Positions 22,926 through 34,017 of a stretch of 64,000 nucleotides of DNA are shown here, piece after piece. Every line of letters starts with the position of its first letter. The stretch's first letter is position 1. Under the pieces are notes generated by a model. It had not been told where the DNA came from and ran no database searches. It saw only the letters and a program-made list of their open reading frames with translations. Position numbers and translations under genes: made by a program. This DNA is from Lathyrus oleraceus (taxonomy: Eukaryota > Streptophyta > Magnoliopsida > Fabales > Fabaceae): assembly GCF_024323335.1 (NCBI RefSeq), contig NC_066584.1:421329819-421393818 (forward strand). The letters are read 5' to 3'.

Positions 22926-25426
22926 GAGCCTCATATGCTCAGCAATCAACACACACTCGCGCCAACTTTGATCCCCCATATCTAACTCTCACTTTGCAAA
23001 GGATAAACCTGAGAAATTCATTTGAATTTGAGGTTGAATTTCCATTGTTTTGAAATTCAAATCTCCAGGAATCAACAGCCATTTAAGCATTCAATCCTCC
23101 TTCTGCAAGCATTTGGAGTGAGATCAAGCACGAGCAAGATCAAGATCAGTTGAATCCAGACCTCCATTGAAGGTATTTTCCAGAAATTTTGATCTCTTCG
23201 ATTCTCTCAAATTCTTGCTCAATTCTATTGATTCTTTGGTTGTCTGAAGTCCTACCAATGTAGGCAAGAATATTGAGTATCTTTGAGGACAAATCGAAGC
23301 AACTTAGTTCATGTACCTCAAATTTCAACTCCATGTATCTCTCAATATACTTGGAGTTAGAGTGAACTGAGGCCAGATTCGAACTCAGTGCCATTTTTAC
23401 TTTGAAATCATGTCCTTGTTTTTTATTTTGGTGATGGTTGATGGTGGACTTGTCCGGTGAGGTCCACTGAAGAAGAAGACCGGAGCTACAGCTCCGGCCA
23501 TGCGCCTCCATGTCTCACAGCCACAGGATCCATGTAATTTTTTTTAATCACGATCGTTCCTTTTGAATACCAATGTTATGGCATGCTGACTCATGTGCAC
23601 GGTGGAATGCGTGTTTCTGGCCACTTGATCTGCCACCTCAATTAATGAGGGAGATCAAGTGGTCCACGTTTTTCTGATATTTTAATTTTCATTTTAATTG
23701 CATTATTTTCAATAATTCATATTAAATTCAATATTGATATAAATATTAGGGACTTTTACCAAAAAAACTCAAATATTTTCCTCTTTCATATTCTGAATTA
23801 AAATCATTTTTTGGATCATTATTAATAGTTTTCATGAATTAATTGATTTTGTATTTGTTTTTATTTATTTTTAAAAAAATTTAAATGTCCAAAAATTATG
23901 AAATTTTTTCTCCAAGGTCCTTTGACCTTGTTTGACCTATGATAAATCTCATGGCAATTTCTTTGGCCACTTCATCTTATTCCTTTCTTCATTCATTCAT
24001 TCCATTTGGCCTATGATATCTCAAAGTCCTAATGCTAGTTGATTGAAAACTTGACATGAGTATGGATGAGATTAGGCCACACCTTTTGCATATTCTTTTT
24101 GTGTGTGGTATGTTTAATGAGCATAGTCCATTATACTATGGCTCTAACATGCATTAACACCAAAATTCTGTTGCCCGACCTTAAATAGTTGTAACTTCTA
24201 CATAAGTCCAATTACGATTGCTTAACATAGCGCTAAATTTGTGACATAAAAGGCATAAGCACTCTAGCTAGTGAGATTGTAAGTCTCCCCTCTTTCATGG
24301 TATTGTGTGGAAACTTGGCCTTCTTTCCTTCCTTTAGAAGATGTTTTGGCTCAAGGATTCATGCTTGTGATAAGTGGGTTGAGTGTTCTCCAAAGAATAT
24401 TTTGAAAATGAAAAGAAAAAGAAAAACAATACTAACTTCTAACTCATTAACAACTAACTTTTAATTTCAAGTCCTTTACTTTAATGTCATTTAAATTTTT
24501 TCCCCTATTGATTTGCCATTGTTCATATCATTCTAATTGTTTATGTTAATGCAATGTTCACTTTGTCCACTTGGACCATATTGTGTGATATATCTTGTTT
24601 GTGTATACTTGCTTGTTATAATGGTCTTTGACCATTAATGTACATAATAACAACCAAAAACCCAAAAAAAACTTTTGCGTGGACTGTTGGCTTGATCTTG
24701 GACAAATGGACTTAGAATCTAGGAAACCTTCCTATACTAAAGGACTTGACCAATGCCAACTTGCTGAGAAATCAAGTGCTTGTAATTTGAAACTTCATTT
24801 GATACATCATTCAAGATCTCTCTAAGTTTACCTGCAACATGATCATTGTGAAGTTGTCATTTTGAACCCGTGACTTGTGGAATTCATCTGTTACATGGGC
24901 TACCTTGAAGAAGATCATGGAATGAATAAGCTTGGATGTGGCCATCTTTATTTGATGTCTTGCTCTTCAAGATAATATAATTGTGCATTTGTGTGTTGCT
25001 TGATCTAAAATTCCAAGGGAATTCTGGGTTTCTATTGACATTCTTGTCTATTGGATTGATACCCATTTCGTCAGATCTTTTCAACTCTAAACTTTTAATT
25101 TTGTACATAGGATAGTCTCTTCATCTTCTCCCCATTTCTTTAATTTCAAAAACTCTCCCTCCATTTTTCAAAATCTTCTTTGTGTGAACCACTTTGTTCT
25201 AAACTTAGACCACTTTTGCAAAAAGATAGAAACTTTGGCCTTATGCCATTGCATTTTCAAACTTCTTTTCTTAAATCAAACCTGTAAATAGACTTAACTA
25301 TACTTGACATAAACTTTCAAAAAGCCAAAAAGAATTAACTCATTCAAACCACTTTTAGGCCTTTGTGCCTTTCAAAATTAATTTTGGTTAAAAACAATGC
25401 ATCCACTTTGAAATTTGTATCACGAA

Positions 25427-25487
25427 CTACGAGGTTTTGATCCCTCATTTTTATCATGGTACATAGGCACAAGACCGAAGGTCTTGT
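25427..25487 (+). other. LTR structured element, Ogre-C 5' LTR
   Basis: The outer stem CTACG 25427-25431 now faces CATAG (25462-25466), one pair lost. The downstream hairpin is strong: ACAAGACC 25469-25476 with GGTCTTGT 25480-25487 around a GAA loop, eight perfect pairs. Confidence 0.72.
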
Positions 25488-25590
25488 CAAACACAAAAAA
25501 TATAATTAATGAATTCTTTTCCCATCCCCCCATTCTATTTTTTTGTAAACATCACTTTATGCCAAGTACATATGCACATAAAAAAGGCTC

Positions 25591-25606
25591 CCTAGGAGTA
25601 CCTAGG
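25591..25606 (+). other. AGTA-loop hairpin, Ogre-C 5' LTR
   Basis: CCTAGG-AGTA-CCTAGG, perfect stem. In the 3' LTR (60682-60697) it has become CCTTGG-AGTA-CCTAGG, with one mismatch. Confidence 0.75.
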
Positions 25607-25829
25607 AGACTTTGGGTGCTAACACCTTCCCTCTGTGTAACCAACCCCCTTACCTGTAATCTCTGACATTTTATTATTTTTGATTTGAAAACTTCTTACT
25701 TTTTGGGTTTTGTTCGTACTTTTTCCCTTTTCTCTTGGAAACAATAAAAGAGCGGTGGGGACTCTTGTTACTTTATCTCTAGCTTGTCAATAGCTTGATG
25801 ATCATGAATTTTCCGCTACAAAAATTAAG

Positions 25830-25847
25830 TGGCGACTCTGCTGGGGA
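25830..25847 (+). promoter_or_regulatory. Ogre-C primer-binding site (tRNA-Arg type)
   Basis: TGGCGACTCTGCTGGGGA lies 9 bases after the 5' LTR end. Ogre elements are known to prime from tRNA-Arg. Tat-D has the same site with one difference (TGGCGACTCCACTGGGGA is two bases changed around the centre) at 32753-32770. Confidence 0.88.
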
Positions 25848-26670
25848 GTAGTCTCCAGTGGGTTTAGCCTACTTTTGTGTGTATATATTTGTATATATGT
25901 ATGTGTGATATAATCTGCTTGTTGTGCTTGGTGATCTCTGAGTGGTGAGATAAGTTCTAACCCAAACTTGAGTGTAATTAAGATAGGAGGATGGTATAGT
26001 CATGTTCGACTTGTGTGGAGTAGTCCTTAACAAGTTGGCTTGAGATCCATCCGCTTAGCGGAGACTCTTTCGGATTTGGAAATGTCACACAACTATTTGT
26101 GGTTAGGCATTACTATTTCTAATTGGGTCCGAGAAGCTGAGGACCATAGAACATATACCCCCTCTTGGCCTATTTAGGACGTAGTGCGGAGACTGTTCAA
26201 TGTAGACTTGATAACAATTGTTATGCGATACTACACTCCGACGAGTCTCTCTTGAAAAAATTATGGGTCGATGAGTCATTCATCTTAACCTGTAATGTCC
26301 GATAGATGGAATTAAGACTTTGGGAACTTTTTAGAACATGATCTACAGGTTTTTATCCTTAGTTCACTCCTTTGGGATGGTTCTTACCCAGACTCCATGC
26401 TCGTGACTCACAACAAACCCTTGATTCTTGGTTGATCCAATCAAGTCTTGTCAATATCAATGGAACTTGGGTGTTGATAAGGTGTAAACCATAATCCACC
26501 AAAATGGATGATTGATCTTGACAATGACTTGATTCATCCCTTGACCTTTGTTTGCCTTGTGTGTGATCCCTTATTTGTGATTGTTGCATTCATGCATTCA
26601 TGTGCATCATAACATTCATCACTCGAAAATTTCAAGGAACTAAGGTATCATTTGCAAATATTTTTAGACC
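25848..26670 (+). other. Ogre-C 5' untranslated leader
   Basis: About 820 bp between the primer-binding site and ORF1. I see no gene in it. Packaging signals would be expected here, but I recognise no defined motif. Confidence 0.6.
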
Positions 26671-27768
26671 ATGGATTGTGGACGAAGGAACACTAAGAAG
26701 TACAGTTTCATATGTCCCGACTTGAAAGAGTTAAGGAAGCTAGCATCTTTTGTATTAGATCCCTTGGACTTCAAACAACGTCATAGGAAGCTTCTATCCA
26801 TCTTGTCTGCTGATGTGGTTGAAGGACTCTTAAGTGTGTTAGTGCAGTTCTATGATCCTCTCTACCATTGTTTCACTTTCCCAGATTTTCAGCTTGTGCC
26901 TACCTTGGAGGAGTATTCTCATCTTTTGGGGATACCTGTTTCTAGTAGAGTTCCTTTTAGTGGATTGGAGGAGATTCCCCGATCTAGTATTATTGTTGAA
27001 GCTCTTCACTTGAAGAAGTCTGAGATAGAGGCTCATTGGGTGAAGAAAGGAGGGTTGTCTGGGTTGCCATCTCTTTTCCTCATCAAGGAAGCTACTACTC
27101 TTGCTCAAGTTGGTAATGTGGACGCTTTCGAAGCTATCTTTGTATTGCTCATCTATGGATTAGCTTTGTTCCCTAACATTGACGGTTTTGTTGATGTTAA
27201 CACCATTAGACTTTTCATGATTGGGAATCTTGTGCCTACTTTGTTGTGAGATATGTATTTCTCTTTGCATCTAAGGAATTCTAAAGGTGGTGGAACAATT
27301 TTCTGTTGCATTCCTCTTCTGTACAAGTGGTTTATTTCGCACTTGCCTCAGACCCCTGCTTTTGTGGAGAACAAACAATGTCTAAGATGGTCTCAAAGAC
27401 GTATGTCTCTCACTAATGATGATATAGTTTGGTATGACTCATCTTTAAGCAGTTTGGAGTTTATTGATAGTTGTGGTGAATTCTCTAATGTGCCTCTCCT
27501 TAGTACACAAGGAGGAATTAACTACAACCCTACTTTGGCTCGTCGTCAACTTGGGTTCCCCTTGAGAGACAAGCCTAATAACACTTTGTTAGAATATCTT
27601 TTCTATCAAGAGGGTAAAGATCCCCAACATTTGAAGCAGAAGATTGTGCATGCTTGGCGTAATGTGCATAGGAAAGGAAGATCCGAGCTTGGTCCGTGCA
27701 ATTGTGTAGCTTTGGAAGCTTACACACGTTGGGTGATGAAGAGAGCTATGAAGTTGAAGATGCCTTCT
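26671..27768 (+). pseudogene. Ogre-C ORF1, N-terminal part (DUF7745-like, function unknown)
   Basis: This is the extra ORF that Ogre elements carry before gag. ATG at 26671 opens MDCGRRNTKKYSF. Recognisable family blocks are LASFVLDPLDFK, VQFYDPLYHCFTFPDFQLVPTLEEYSHLLGIPV, KKSEIEAHWVKKGG and LLYKWFISHLPQTP, which I associate with the DUF7745/plant-mobile-domain-like family common in legume genomes. The biochemical role is unknown. TGA at 27247-27249 interrupts it near codon 193. Tat-D is inserted at 27768 after the codons for KMPS; the frame resumes at 45521 and reads on without a gap. Confidence 0.85.
27764..27768 (+). repeat. Target site duplication of Tat-D, left copy (CTTCT)
   Basis: CTTCT precedes the Tat-D LTR start and recurs at 45516-45520. 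Removing the element and one copy restores a continuous ORF1 reading frame. If the LTR ends at CA (45514), one extra G separates it from the right copy. Confidence 0.85.
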
Positions 27769-29188
27769 TGTAACACCTCAAAATTTGCCCTCCTCTCTTG
27801 GGACTAGCATTAACATATTTGCATATCACTTTAGGTCATTAGGCATTGCATATTGCATATCATGTGGTTACATTGTGCAAGCCATTCTCCCAAGTCTTGA
27901 TCAGAAGATGAGGAAGTCAAAGTGCAGGCCTAGGGTTTACTGACTGATCATTGGCCATCTGAGGATTGGGCTGTGAATCAGGGTTTTATGGTTCTCAGTG
28001 GATGTTGGTCTTCATCTTGATTGTAATGATACATCATCATCATCATGGTTGGTTATCATCAGAAGATGCAAGAGATTGAAGCTGATTCCTTGAGATTAGG
28101 GTTTTGACCACTGGTCAACCCTAATCAGTTGCATTGGGCCAGTCTGGGCTGGATCAGGAGATGGGGTTTGTGATGGTTATGGGGTTCATAATGTGATTAT
28201 ATTGTGCTTATTGAGGCTAGGGTGTCACCCTTGAGCCATTTCAGTTGAAGATTGGGGTTCAAATTGATCTATGCATTGCCAGATTCATCTATTAGATGAA
28301 AAGTCAACTGTGGTCAACTGTACATGATCTGATGGATTTGGAGGTGAAAATGAGTTAGACCTACTTCATGCATGTTGAAACAAGTGTTATATGACATCTC
28401 AAAGCTTAAGAATGAAGAAAATCAAGTCAGGACGAAAACTGCCAAAAATAGCAAGTGACTTGTAATTGAAGTTTCCAAAAATGGAAAGTTTTGGACCTCA
28501 AAGCCACGTGTACAAGGAAGCTTAAAATGAAAATTTGTTCAACATGAAAGTGGTAGATTTTGTTCTCACCTTTCCAAAAAGTCCAAGAACTTGAAAATCC
28601 AATGTATGGTTTGAAAATTAGGGCTCAGTGAATTTCAAAAATGACCCGTAATCAGGAGGCCATAATTTCCACATACTTTGTCCAAATTGCAAGTTCTTTA
28701 TATGCACAAACTCCATTTGACATGTACTTCAAGGGTGCATCATTGGATTTTCCCAAAAATGGCCAAGGCAAAAAGCCACTTTTCAACTGGACAGCTGAAT
28801 TGGACCAGGGGCAAAATTGTCCAACTCTCAAAATAATTGGAATTTTGAGATGAGACTTTTTTCTACACCTCATAAATGGAATTTGGAGTGTGTTTGAATA
28901 ATCATTTCATGCATGGGCCTTGTAAATTGGAATTTGGCTTGAAGAATGGAAGTTGTAAAAATGGACCAAATGCATACACATAGTGAATTTGAGATTTACA
29001 CCACCAATGGGAGTGGGACAAGTTGCAATGGTTCACATATGATATTTAGAGTTTGCATGAGCTGTCAACAGGTGTCAATGAGCTGTCATGTGGAAATTCC
29101 CATTTTGCCCTCTCTTGTAAACTAACCATTTTTCACTAACAATCCAATTTGCATAATTATGTGATTAAGAGCTTGGATTAGTGCAATG

Positions 29189-29196
29189 TATATAAA
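29189..29196 (+). promoter_or_regulatory. Tat-D 5' LTR TATA box
   Basis: TATATAAA, identical at 41953-41960 in the 3' LTR. It is followed by CCTAATCACTTG. Confidence 0.6.
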
Positions 29197-32109
29197 CCTA
29201 ATCACTTGTTAAACATAACAGATTTTCACATTCTCCAAAGTTGGATCTAGAACCTCTCATTCTCTCAAAATTCCATCAAGAACACAAATCTTCAAATCCA
29301 AGTTTCTTCATCAAATCTCAACCAATCTCCACGATTCCTTTTGCATCGATCTCCATTCATCAATATCTCAAGCTGTTTGTGGTATTTGGAGGGAGAAAAG
29401 CTTCAAATCGTGGCTGTCAAAGAAGCATCATCCATGGTGAATTGATGAGTTTGAGCAGTAGAAGCATTTTCCATCGAATCTAAGCTGCGCATCATACTTC
29501 CTCAAGGTCATGCTGTATCTGTTTCACCGAATTAAGAGCCAAGAACACCAACACGATTGCTGCCATTTCCAGGTTTGAAGGTTTTTCGAATCTCATGATT
29601 TGTTGCATGATCATACGCGTTTTGTAGTTCTTTTCACGTAGAGCACGGTGATAGCTTCAGTTTTGTGAATAGATGATTGTAGCATGCGAAATCTAGAGTT
29701 TAAGTTTTGATGATAAACCCTAACTTGCTCGATCCATAGAACATAGGAAGAATTGGTTAAAATGAGGCTCATATTTGGATTGTAGATGCTTAGACGGTTC
29801 GAATGACTATATGCATGTTCATTTCTGTGAAAGTTTTGTGTTCTTCGATTTTCTGGATTTTCTGGGAAATTCTGGGTAGAAGATGAAGCTGGAAGCGCTG
29901 TAGATCTTCAAAACTGTTTGAATTTTTAAACGAGGTGTTTCCCTCCCGCGCCAATAAATAATTACGAAAATGCCACTGTGTAATGTTAATTTATTTTCAT
30001 TAATTCTTAAAAATCCATAACACCTTAAATAATCCATAAAAAATTCATAAAAATTCAGAAAAATATGGAGATTTTTTCTATGACTTCCTTGTTGACTGTA
30101 GAATATTTTTGACCTATTGGTCAAAGTTGTGCATGGTAAAAATATCATTTGACCTAGGTTTGTTTCACATGTATGATTTTTTGATACCTTGTACCATTTG
30201 ATTCATGAAATGCACATAATGTTAAATAAATTCTTGCCAATTTTTGTGATGATTGTTGACTGGATGCTGATTATTTCCATGTAAATTTCATGAGTTTTTG
30301 ATACCTGGCCATGGAGTTATGAATTTTAGAACTTAGGTGTGACAATTTGTGTCACACCTCTTGATGTCAACTTGCTGGATTTAATTGAGTGGTCTATACT
30401 TGTTAGAATGAAATGAAATTTTGCATGATGGTTTATTGGTATGTTAAGATGCTGTATGAATTTTTGTGGAATTTTACAATGCATTTTCAAATTGATTGTG
30501 ATTTTTCATTTCTGTTGGTCAAATATGCAAGTCCATGTGGTACATGTTTGTAATTTTGATGAGAAATGCTCATATGGTACTGGATAATCATGAAATTTGG
30601 CATGCTTGTAATAGACACATAATGTGACATCCCTGTTTTGGTCTCATCCATTTCTTTATTGTTTTCATTGAGTTATGAATTTTTGAAGTGGAAGCATGTA
30701 TTGATGATGTGATTTGGAGCCTATAATTGTGTCTGTTTTTGTTGATTTTCATTGACATGGTTCCATTTGCCCAATTAAGCTCAAATTTGACATGGCATAC
30801 CTGGATTAGCCCCTGTTTAGGTGTATTTAATTTGAGAATTTTTGGATTTATTTTGATGTGGATTTGAATGCAATAGTTCTGTTTGTATGCTTGGTGCTTC
30901 ATTTGAACTAGTTTGCCTTATTTTGTGCATAACATAAGCATAAGGAATGATATAAACATGAGACCAATGATGTTTGCTCTTGTTTGACTTTAATTTGAGA
31001 TTGGTTGGTGAATACCTTGCTGTTTAGGAATTTTTTCTTGCTTTGGACCCTAGGCTTAGCCTAGTGGTCTTGTTGCTAATATTTGCTTGATTTTTCAGGA
31101 TCAAAAGCATAATGCACATGGAGAATGAATCAAGTTAAATTTAATTGATGTTGTTGATGTTTGTACACTAACATAACATTGTTTTGTAGGTGTTAAAGCT
31201 TAGGCTTAAGCTTTGAGCTTGCCTTGTGTTGTGTATTGAGTTGTATAGTTTGATTGATTGAACACTTGCTGTTTTGTTTTGTCTGTCTGAGTACTAACTG
31301 TGTTGGATTGTCTCCAGGTACTTTAGTTGCTCAGTTCCTTGTGAACTTTTGCTTTGCGTTGCTTAAGCAACTCGCATTGAGGTAAGTCCTCTTGACTTCA
31401 TGTAGTCTGGAGACCCGGCTGTTACCGGGCCGGGCAAATAAATGTCTGAAGTCCTCCTTAAGAGGCAATGATTGTGGTTGTTTATTTTTAAGCCCAAGCA
31501 GGTGAAAGTCCTTTAAATAAGGCAATTGGTGAAAGGTAGGGGTATGCAGCCTACCCCCCACTATTCAGTTGAGTCTTCTCCTTGCTCCCATTACATGGTT
31601 GAAGCATTGAGATCCTAACCCAAGATCCTGTGCAGTGCACATTGAGTCAGAGTCTCCGAGTATAGAAGGGTCCCCCCATTCTGGACCCATGCTCATTTGT
31701 CAGATGCTCTCCCTGGTTAGGGATATGAGCTGTGAGGTCTGATCCTCACTTCATCCTTTCATCTGCTTCACCTTAGCCTCGTAATGGCAAGGTTAAGAGC
31801 AAAACCAGCCTGTACAGACGACTCGCTTCGGCGGTCAAACCCCGATGATTGAGCCTCTTGTTTGGTTATAGTGGGTGTTTTGTGATTATTTGTCTAACGT
31901 GCTTGATTGAGATGCTTGTTCTCATTTGATATATGATTGTATGCTTGTGTGCTAGCTTCTTTCCTGGTTAGGTTAGTTTGCTTAGGCAAGTAGGATAGAA
32001 AACCGAACTTAGGGTTAACGATGCATGACAACATTAGGCTCGAGTCTCAGCTCCCTAGTGTCGTGTCTTTCCCCGGTTTCTGGTTAGCAATTCAGTCCCT
32101 TTCAGGGGA

Positions 32110-32172
32110 ACTACATCGCCCTGATCCTTGTTCCAGACAAGGTATGTAGGCAGGTGGTCGTGCGAGACCACT
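32110..32172 (+). other. LTR structured element, Tat-D copy 1
   Basis: CTACA 32111-32115 pairs with TGTAG 32145-32149 and encloses CCTTGT-TCCAG-ACAAGG (32126-32142). After GTAGGCA comes GTGGTC 32154-32159 with GACCAC 32166-32171. It is repeated unchanged at 44874-44936 in the 3' LTR. Confidence 0.78.
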
Positions 32173-32397
32173 CCGGGCAACCTTTTTCTTTTTTGTGTGT
32201 GTTTGTTTGTTATCTGATTGTGTGTTTGGCTCGGATGCCGACGTAAGCCCAGTGATTGGCAGTCGGGCTCCACGTTTGCCCTTTTGAGTGTGTTTTGGTT
32301 CGGATGCCGACATAATTCCATCCAGTGGTTGTCGGGCTCCATGTTTGCCACTCTTGTTTGTTCGCATGTTTTGTGTTGTTTGGCGTGCGTAAGCCGA

Positions 32398-32459
32398 ACT
32401 ACAGTGGCTCTGATTCTTGTTCCAGACAAGATATGTAGGCATAAGGTGCGATACCTTAT
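32398..32459 (+). other. LTR structured element, Tat-D copy 2
   Basis: CTACA 32399-32403 pairs with TGTAG 32434-32438 and encloses TCTTGT-TCCAG-ACAAGA (32415-32431). After GTAGGCA comes ATAAGGT 32441-32447 with ACCTTAT 32453-32459. The inner stem differs from copy 1 by a compensated pair (C-G to T-A). Confidence 0.8.
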
Positions 32460-32545
32460 CGAGCCCGTTTCTCCTAACCCCACCTGCGTTCCCCGTGTGT
32501 GTGTGTGATGTTTAGCAACCTTTTCTTTATTCTAGGACGTGGATC

Positions 32546-32561
32546 CCGTCGAGTACGACGG
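32546..32561 (+). other. AGTA-loop hairpin, Tat-D 5' LTR
   Basis: CCGTCG-AGTA-CGACGG, perfect 6-bp stem, with stem bases different from the CCTAGG version of Ogre-A and Ogre-C but the same loop. The GGTGCTAATACC box follows at 32570. The 3' LTR copy is at 45310-45325. Confidence 0.8.
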
Positions 32562-32752
32562 ACGTGAGGGGTGCTAATACCTTCCCCTTGCGTAACCGAC
32601 TCCCTTACCCTTTCTCTCTGGTCGCGAGACCATGTCTTTCCAGGTTTCTCTGAGCGTTTCCTTTCCCTATCTTGGGATAAATAACGTTTAGTGGCGGCTG
32701 TGTGTGTTTTTTATTTGAGTCTCGCCGGTTGATTTTCGCAGGATGCGACAGC

Positions 32753-32770
32753 TGGCGACTCCACTGGGGA
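32753..32770 (+). promoter_or_regulatory. Tat-D primer-binding site (tRNA-Arg type)
   Basis: TGGCGACTCCACTGGGGA, two bases after the LTR end. Confidence 0.88.
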
Positions 32771-34017
32771 CACGATGTAGACCTATGTTGGTCCATCGTC
32801 CCTAAGCGAGTCCTTCCTAGCGTTCTAGGATAGTTTAGGTTGCTTGATGTGTTATTTATTGCATTTATTATTCTAACCAGTGTGTATATATTTGCATTAA
32901 TGTCTGCATGCATCATACTATCATGTTGTTGCCGTTCTCTGTGCAGGTGTTTCCTCTGTTTGGGGTGGGTGTTCTGAGTGGGGCTAAAACCCAGGCCCGA
33001 GTGTACACCTAGGATTAGCGTGGTCTCACGTCGCTCATGTTCCGGTTGGGCATATTGTTGCTACGTGACATACCACAAGCCGGACGAGGTTCATCTGAGA
33101 AGTGCTCTTCCAGTGGGATTTTCCACTTTGGTTGGGTTATCTCTTTTGGGCTGTTGACTCTGGTGACCGATCATTTCCCGGATCTTTGGTTTAGACGATC
33201 TCAGGAGAGCTACAATGGCACACCCGAAAGGGCAAACCCATTGAGTATCTCTGCCCGATTGTCGAGACTATTATCCGCCTTAGGGTGACCTGAGTAGAAT
33301 TTACCTGTGAGGGGAGGGTGATTCTTACAGATGCATGTTCAGATGGTGACTCAGATGGTGACTTGTTGTTCAGTGGATCAGAGTCCTATTTATAAGTCGG
33401 ATTTATGGTCATTTATTGTCGTGACGCCGGAGTGCTGGCCGGTATTTATCAGTGGGGATCCGTTTATTTCAGGATTCCCCGGGCCGAGATATTTATCAGT
33501 GGGGATCCGTTTATTTCAGGATTCCCCGGGCCGATTCAGGTGGTTGTGGGTATCTGCTCAGAGATTATCCGGTGATGATGATGATGATGTATCTTTCTTC
33601 CGTTTATTTCGGAACCCTTGGGTTGGATTTGCGGTTACAGATTCCTCAGATGGTTGTGATTGGTTCAGAGATCAGGGCTGTGATTCAGAGCAACAGATGG
33701 TCAGATGACTTGGAGGATGGCACAGTGCATTGCATTCATACATCATTCTCATTTTGCATTCATCTGCATCAAACTCACGTCTAGCCATATGGGGAGTATT
33801 ATGGATTGAGAATCTGGTTGAGAGACATCCGGATGTCAAAATGTTATTGGTGAAATATTAGCTGTCTCGATGAAACCAGGATCAAAAGACAGAATCTTCC
33901 TCATATGGATAGACGTTGCATTCATGCATACTAACCTATTTGCTATTTTATAGGTGTCAGCCGGTGCGCATAGCTTGTTTGCTCAGATATCTTGCTGGGG
34001 GTAACAAATCTAAACTG
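32771..34017 (+). other. Tat-D 5' leader without ORF1
   Basis: About 1.25 kb. Unlike Ogre-C, no DUF7745-like ORF is present. It contains a 47-bp tandem duplication (33443-33489 and 33490-33536). No gene is supported. Confidence 0.7.

Larger units (their letters stand above)
21391..25820 (+). repeat. Ogre-C 5' LTR (4430 bp)
   Basis: It runs from TGTAAGACC to CCGCTACA. TATAAATA lies at 22918-22925, followed by GAGCC and the presumed start of transcription. Near the 3' end are the structured element (25427-25487), the AGTA-loop hairpin (25591-25606), the GGTGCTAACACC box (about 25615), AATAAA (25744-25749) and a mutated primer-site echo TGGGGACTC (25756-25764). It is about 270 bp shorter than the 3' LTR because a segment near 23963 is missing. 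Confidence 0.93.
27769..32750 (+). repeat. Tat-D 5' LTR (4982 bp)
   Basis: Identical in length to the 3' LTR. TATATAAA lies at 29189-29196. Near the 3' end are two copies of the structured element (32110-32172 and 32398-32459), the AGTA-loop hairpin (32546-32561), the box GGTGCTAATACC (32570) and a diverged primer-site echo TGGCGGCTG (32692-32700). Between the two structured elements a GGATGCCGAC...GTCGGGCTCC block is repeated (about 32233-32273 and 32302-32343). Open frames in the LTR, on either strand, are not supported as genes. Confidence 0.95.

Noticed and set aside
21391..25820. First read as the 3' LTR of Ogre-B
   Set aside because: No polypurine tract precedes it, CATAT flanks it and 60912, and a primer-binding site and ORF1 follow it: it is the 5' LTR of Ogre-C.
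25830..25847. Possible tRNA gene fragment
   Set aside because: Only the primer-binding complement is present; no cloverleaf.
28641..31561. Many open frames of 70-110 codons inside the LTRs
   Set aside because: LTR sequence, low-complexity composition, no recognisable domains.
32055..32508. Overlapping open frames on both strands of the Tat-D LTR, duplicated at 44819-45272
   Set aside because: They are duplicated only because both LTRs are. They coincide with the structured-element region and show no protein family features.
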